This document shows, in pieces, positions 21,082 to 25,170 of a stretch of 25,170 nucleotides of DNA (its first letter is position 1; each line of letters starts with the position of its first letter). The notes below the pieces were generated by a model. The model searched no databases. It saw only the letters and a program-made list of their open reading frames with translations, and was not told where the DNA came from. The stretch comes from a virus, in the IMG/VR virus record IMGVR_UViG_3300034198_006763, positions 1 through 25,170 of that record. One strand, written 5' to 3'. A program made the translations under genes and the position numbers.

Positions 21082-22911
21082 ATGGCAACTATAAAAAATA
21101 ACTTTAAATTTCTTGATAAAGCTAGAGTACTAGGTGAACAGATATATGATGACTCTATTATCTTTTTAACGAATGCTTATCAGAACTCTAATAAGATATT
21201 CACTAATGCTTCACCGTTTGGTCAGTTATTAAAAGTTATGAGTAATATCGGTGAACTTATCATGTACTACATAACCGATTCAACGACTGAGAACAATATA
21301 ATTACTGCTAATAATCTCGAGTCAATATATGGTCTTGCTGCTCTTACAGGTCATAACCCTACAAGACCGATAAGTGCAATGGGTCAAGTCCGTATGAAGT
21401 TTAAGCCTGGTAAACAATCTGCTTTTCCGGGTCCATATATTTTAGTACCGAATAAAACAATTCTTAGATGTCAATCAAACGGTATTAAGTATACAATGAA
21501 ATTTACAGGTGATTATATTAGAGTTGAAAAAACCAATGTAGATTTTACATTTGCAGAAATCATACAAGGTGTATTTGAGTCTCAGCGTGTTATAGGCACT
21601 GGTAATTCTATGCAATCATTCAATATTAACACACCTGGTTTTGTAGATAATAACAATGTTAAGGTTTATGTTAATAGTGAACTATGGCAACCTTATGATT
21701 CTTTATATGATATGGGTATAAATACAAAAGGTTATATAGTGAAAACAGGACTAGCAGGAGGATTAGATATTTTCTTCGGCAATGGCTTTTTCGGTGTTGC
21801 ACCCGTATTAGGTTCTTTTATTGATGTTGAGTATTTAGTTACAGCCGGATCAGGAGGTAATATAAGTTCAAATTCAGAACCTGTTACGTTTAGGTTTGAA
21901 GACACTGGTAAAGATGTTAACGGTGAAGATGTTGATCTGAATGATTTCCTTCTTATTGAAACATCTAAAAACCCAAGTTTAGGATCCGATCAAGAAGATC
22001 CTGCATTTACTAAACTTATTGCACCTTTAGCTAGCAAATCATTTGTTTTAGCAAACCCTGAAAACTATGAGTATTACTTATCTAGGTTTAATTATTTTTC
22101 TTATATTGATGCATTTAATGAAACAGGTGACGATTATCTAGACGATGATAATATCATCTATTTGTATTTAATTCCAGATATACAAAGAAAATTAACAACT
22201 GACAGTGATTATTTTACAGTTGATCTAGAAGAGTTTACTTTAACTGCTGATGAGAAAACAATGCTAGTAGCTTCTATAAATGAAAGCGGTAGACAAATGA
22301 CCAGTACTGAACTCCAGTTTGTAGATCCTGATATAAAAAGATATGCTATCAATATAGTATTAAGAACTATAGAAGGTTATGATTTAGGTGTTATTAGAAA
22401 TGAAATCAGGACTAAACTAAACGAATATTTCCTAAATGTTAAACGTAGAGACAAGATACCGAAGAGTGACCTTGTTGCCATCATAGAAGGTATAAAAGGT
22501 GTCGATTCTGTTAGTGTGTTTTTTGTATCTGAAGAGAATGAAACTGCTATTAGAAACGGTTATTATATCAAGAGATCTTATAAGGTTACACCTACAACAC
22601 CGTTCTTACAGGAAGGTGAAGGTAATAAGAAAAGATATATTTTCTTTAATAAGGAACTGATAGAAACTAAAATACCAATCGAGACAGGAGAAGATCCAAA
22701 TCTGGGTCTAGACGATTTTGGTGATATTACAATAGGCTTGAGAGATTTAGCTATTATCAGAGGTGGTTGGACAGATCGCGATGGTGTATATTATGAACCA
22801 ACACCTGTTGAAGGTAGAGCATCTTCATTAAGTATTTACTTTAATGGAACCATATCTGACTCTATAAATATAGGTAAATTAGAAGCTGCTAAAAAAGATA
22901 TTAAAATTTAA
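21082..22911 (+). CDS. 6: Baseplate wedge protein gp6-like (gpJ family)
   Basis: This 609-residue protein resembles T4 gp6. A helical N-terminus (ARVLGEQIYDDSIIFLTNAY) is followed by NNLESIYGLAALTGHNPTRP (about 88-107), the hallmark 'A-x-x-x-G-H-N-P' turn after the core helix. Beta-rich middle domains (about 110-270) come next. The C-terminal half has YLYLIPDIQRKLTTDSDYFT and a GYDLGVIRNEIRTKLNEYFL then IPKSDLVAIIEGIKGVDSVS segment, typical of the gpJ C-terminal domain where wedges contact each other. gp6 dimers form the inner ring of the baseplate. The gene begins 13 nt after gp25, in the usual 25-6-7 order. Confidence 0.84.
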   Translation: MATIKNNFKFLDKARVLGEQIYDDSIIFLTNAYQNSNKIFTNASPFGQLLKVMSNIGELIMYYITDSTTENNIITANNLESIYGLAALTGHNPTRPISAMGQVRMKFKPGKQSAFPGPYILVPNKTILRCQSNGIKYTMKFTGDYIRVEKTNVDFTFAEIIQGVFESQRVIGTGNSMQSFNINTPGFVDNNNVKVYVNSELWQPYDSLYDMGINTKGYIVKTGLAGGLDIFFGNGFFGVAPVLGSFIDVEYLVTAGSGGNISSNSEPVTFRFEDTGKDVNGEDVDLNDFLLIETSKNPSLGSDQEDPAFTKLIAPLASKSFVLANPENYEYYLSRFNYFSYIDAFNETGDDYLDDDNIIYLYLIPDIQRKLTTDSDYFTVDLEEFTLTADEKTMLVASINESGRQMTSTELQFVDPDIKRYAINIVLRTIEGYDLGVIRNEIRTKLNEYFLNVKRRDKIPKSDLVAIIEGIKGVDSVSVFFVSEENETAIRNGYYIKRSYKVTPTTPFLQEGEGNKKRYIFFNKELIETKIPIETGEDPNLGLDDFGDITIGLRDLAIIRGGWTDRDGVYYEPTPVEGRASSLSIYFNGTISDSINIGKLEAAKKDIKI

Positions 22912-22913
22912 TT

Positions 22914-23195
22914 ATGGCGTGGAACGATAATGCACTTAATGGTAGATTTGGCTATAAGAAACCTAGTTTATATTCGTTAGCCAGAACTAGCGGTGAAAAA
23001 AGAATCAATATATCGTTTGACTATACTGACGAAGTCGTTAAAAGAAGTATATCAAAGCACTTATTACGTATACCTATAGTCAATTGGTTTACAGTTTATA
23101 TGAATGATTATTTTGTTAACCTGATTAACACAACTAAGAAGGTTCGTATCTTTAGGGTATTTAGCGTGAATAAAGATTATCAATATATTAACTAA
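22914..23195 (+). CDS. Small basic protein between gp6 and gp7 genes (93 aa)
   Basis: This basic 93-residue protein starts 2 nt after the gp6 gene and ends in a TAATG overlap with the gp7-like gene, so it is embedded in the wedge operon. Segments include RFGYKKPSLYSLARTSGEKR, a strand INISFDYTDEVVKRS, and NWFTVYMNDYFVNLINTTKK. No family is recognised. Its tight placement suggests a minor wedge component or assembly partner. Confidence 0.63.
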   Translation: MAWNDNALNGRFGYKKPSLYSLARTSGEKRINISFDYTDEVVKRSISKHLLRIPIVNWFTVYMNDYFVNLINTTKKVRIFRVFSVNKDYQYIN

Positions 23196-25170
23196 TGGCG
23201 GTTATTAACGAAACATATAAGTACCTAGGTTTTTTTGATAAGAACGGTACAGATCTTAATTTTATTTTTGATGAAGTCACAGGTATATGGAACGGTTCTG
23301 TAAACTTACCTGAAGTTTCGGTTAATTTATATGAATCAGCAACTGTTGTTATATTAGAGGAGTTTCTAACAAATGCTGGTATAACAAAATGGGGTGTACC
23401 ACACTACTCTGAGCCAGGCGCAACGTTCGAGGTAACAGGCAGCTATGATGGATCAACATGGAGAGCGTACTGGGAGGATGAAACTGACGAAAACGATAAA
23501 TTCATTCTTTTTACATTTAACTTAAATCAATCAAAACCAAAATTAAATATAACAGATACTGCAATAGTTGATGTTGATATTGATCCTAATCAGACATATA
23601 CATCATACGGTCAAACTATTACAAATGTAATAACTAACCAGGGCATTCAATTTAATGTAGCATTATCATCAGATCTTGAAGGAGTATATGAAAGATATCT
23701 TATAATTGCCGAAGACGGGACTAACAATATTATTGCAAGAATTAAATTCTATGGAGAAGTTATAGGTGAGGATGAAAGACTTACAGTTTTAATTCAGAAC
23801 CTAGGATATAGTTTATTTGATGAAGATTCACCAGTTTTTAGATCTTCAGATATCAATGAATCTTTGCCTGACTATATTCTATTAAACGAGAAGAGAAAGG
23901 AAATGCTTCTTGAGGGTAAAAACATTCAGCCATTTATAGGATCATACAAGGGTGTTATCAATGCTATTAAGTTTTTTGGTTATGATAATGTTAAACTAAG
24001 GGAGTATTGGTTAAACATTGATAGCACCTCACCTAATTACGGTAAGTATAAAACAACTACAGTTATAGATGTATTTGATCCAACAGTTAATGTTAATGAT
24101 CCTAGCACATTTGTACCTAATAAGATCTACAAGAAGACTGCTTTATTTTCACTTGTTTATAGGGTTAACCAGGTTACCAATGAATTGGATGAGTATGATA
24201 TGCCTGTTGTTACAGAAGCTAGTGACTTTACAATAGAGGAAGCTTTGATTAAATTATATGGTCTTAAAGAAGTTTTAAGAAAGAGATATCTACCTTCTAG
24301 TTCTAGAATCATTGATATTATAGGAGAAGCAGACTATTTTGGAAAAACTGTAACTTCGGTATGGAACGACCAACAGAGGATAGATAACTTAAATATTGGG
24401 ATATCACCTAAAATTGAAGTAACACCTAAATTTGGATATATTCAGGATTTAAGACCTCTGAACTCTCTATTTGATCCGGCTTTTACACCGTACTTCCTAG
24501 ACAGATTTTCGAATTTAGGTGACTTAGATACAGAGATATTAGGCGACATCGGACCTGTTTTACTAGCTTACTTTCAAACATACGGTCCAAACTTAAATAC
24601 TATTGCCCAGTTACCTGATAAACCTGGTATACCGGTAGGCTGCCCTATTGTTTTAGAAAATAAAAGTTTCGAAATCGATTGGTTAAAATCAGAAGTACAA
24701 TGGGATGAACTATGGGCTAACGGTGTTTTAATAATAGACTTTACTGCTTCTAATATAGGAATAGGTGATGTTTTTATAGTTAAAGACCTGACTTCAGGAA
24801 AACAAATTTCATATACTGCTTCATTTGGTGATACACCAGCTACAGTTGCTGCAGGCTTACTAGCATCGTTCAATGCTGAATACAATACAGGTGATGGTAA
24901 ACCATGGACGTATTTTGAAGCTACGTTAGTAGATAAAGACGATAATTCGACATTTGAAACTTTTAGATTAAGGCAGATTATTTCTGGAAATTTTAATATA
25001 GATTTACAGGCTTTAACACAAGACAACGGTTCACTAGGTAACAATCCTATATTAACCAAGTCTTATGGTGCTGGAAATACACTTAATTCATGGGACACCT
25101 TTGGTAGATCTAGTTTTTATGAAATGGAATGGAGGGTTTTTAAAGAAGCCGATGAGACACCTGCATACGA
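23195..25170 (+). CDS. 7: Baseplate wedge protein gp7-like (gpI-type domain), 3' end outside window
   Basis: An ATG at 23195 shares its A with the preceding stop. The frame then stays open for 658 complete codons to the window edge. The N-terminal 200 residues are beta-rich (LGFFDKNGTDLNFIFDEVTG, then GSYDGSTWRAYWEDETDEND). Residues about 224-272 read LPDYILLNEKRKEMLLEG and GSYKGVINAIKFFGYDNVKL then REYW. This matches the P2 gpI-type helix-turn pattern in which a segment like 'GT..ai..al..lGy..v.i.ew' closes the domain. T4 gp7 contains the equivalent region and pairs with gp6. The later part (about 540 onward) looks like an Ig- or fibre-like insertion. The order 25-6-small-7 supports the call. 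Confidence 0.75.
   Translation, partial: MAVINETYKYLGFFDKNGTDLNFIFDEVTGIWNGSVNLPEVSVNLYESATVVILEEFLTNAGITKWGVPHYSEPGATFEVTGSYDGSTWRAYWEDETDENDKFILFTFNLNQSKPKLNITDTAIVDVDIDPNQTYTSYGQTITNVITNQGIQFNVALSSDLEGVYERYLIIAEDGTNNIIARIKFYGEVIGEDERLTVLIQNLGYSLFDEDSPVFRSSDINESLPDYILLNEKRKEMLLEGKNIQPFIGSYKGVINAIKFFGYDNVKLREYWLNIDSTSPNYGKYKTTTVIDVFDPTVNVNDPSTFVPNKIYKKTALFSLVYRVNQVTNELDEYDMPVVTEASDFTIEEALIKLYGLKEVLRKRYLPSSSRIIDIIGEADYFGKTVTSVWNDQQRIDNLNIGISPKIEVTPKFGYIQDLRPLNSLFDPAFTPYFLDRFSNLGDLDTEILGDIGPVLLAYFQTYGPNLNTIAQLPDKPGIPVGCPIVLENKSFEIDWLKSEVQWDELWANGVLIIDFTASNIGIGDVFIVKDLTSGKQISYTASFGDTPATVAAGLLASFNAEYNTGDGKPWTYFEATLVDKDDNSTFETFRLRQIISGNFNIDLQALTQDNGSLGNNPILTKSYGAGNTLNSWDTFGRSSFYEMEWRVFKEADETPAY

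Noticed and set aside
1-23195. TAG recoded as a sense codon
   Set aside because: All genes are intact without reading through any TAG, so nothing here requires recoding. The lack of TAG stops is kept only as a weak observation.
24574-25059. 161-codon open frame on the minus strand
   Set aside because: It lies wholly inside the gp7-like frame, which continues unbroken from 23195 to the window end and has baseplate motifs. All other genes are on the + strand, so this is a shadow.
1-25170. tRNA genes, CRISPR arrays, insertion sequences, integrase or attachment sites
   Set aside because: No gap exceeds 66 nt, none folds like a tRNA, and no spaced direct repeats or transposase motifs were found by eye.

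Overview
This is a continuous stretch of a tailed-phage genome of the contractile-tail, T4-like (myovirus) type. It is AT-rich, every gene is on the + strand, and there is almost no intergenic space. The right half carries recognisable contractile-tail baseplate genes (spike, hub, gp53-like, gp25, gp6/J, gp7/I). The left half carries DNA repair and nucleotide genes. None of the start codons I inspected is preceded by a Shine-Dalgarno sequence; the leaders are A/T-rich instead. Two leaders also carry boxes resembling the Bacteroidota sigma-A promoter. Together these suggest, but do not prove, a phage of a Bacteroidota host.

Layout. 1-3.6 kb: DNA repair block, with the end of an RNase HII, a zinc-ribbon protein, a conserved small protein, an ATP-dependent DNA ligase, a tiny protein and a Fpg/Nei glycosylase with a NEIL1-type zincless finger. 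3.6-5.5 kb: a small membrane protein, then three consecutive genes whose N-termini resemble the T4 capsid-targeting sequence. The third of these is an ATP-grasp ligase. 5.5-6.0 kb: dCMP deaminase. 6.0-10.9 kb: an unknown protein, a 656-residue fibre and five tightly packed unknown genes. 10.9-17.3 kb: baseplate hub and tube-initiator-like proteins, a gp53-like protein, a gp27-like hub, a lysozyme-less gp5-like spike and a small partner. 17.4-18.5 kb: a four-domain ribosomal protein S1 homologue behind an inverted repeat and ahead of the only clear intrinsic terminator. 18.6-19.9 kb: an amidoligase (Amidoligase_2-like) with a C-terminal solenoid-like domain. 19.9-25.2 kb: an unknown virion protein followed by the wedge genes gp25, gp6 and gp7, the last running off the window.

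The most interesting points are these. (i) Three adjacent genes look like head-packaged, prohead-protease-processed proteins, one of them an ATP-grasp enzyme. (ii) An amidoligase sits inside the baseplate cluster. (iii) A 17-bp motif (AATATATAC[CT][AC]AAAATA) occurs three times, each 11-12 nt before a start codon, two of which are non-ATG. (iv) An S1 homologue appears in a genome that lacks Shine-Dalgarno sites. (v) The repair glycosylase has a eukaryote-like zincless finger. All functional statements come from reading motifs by eye; no database search was run.
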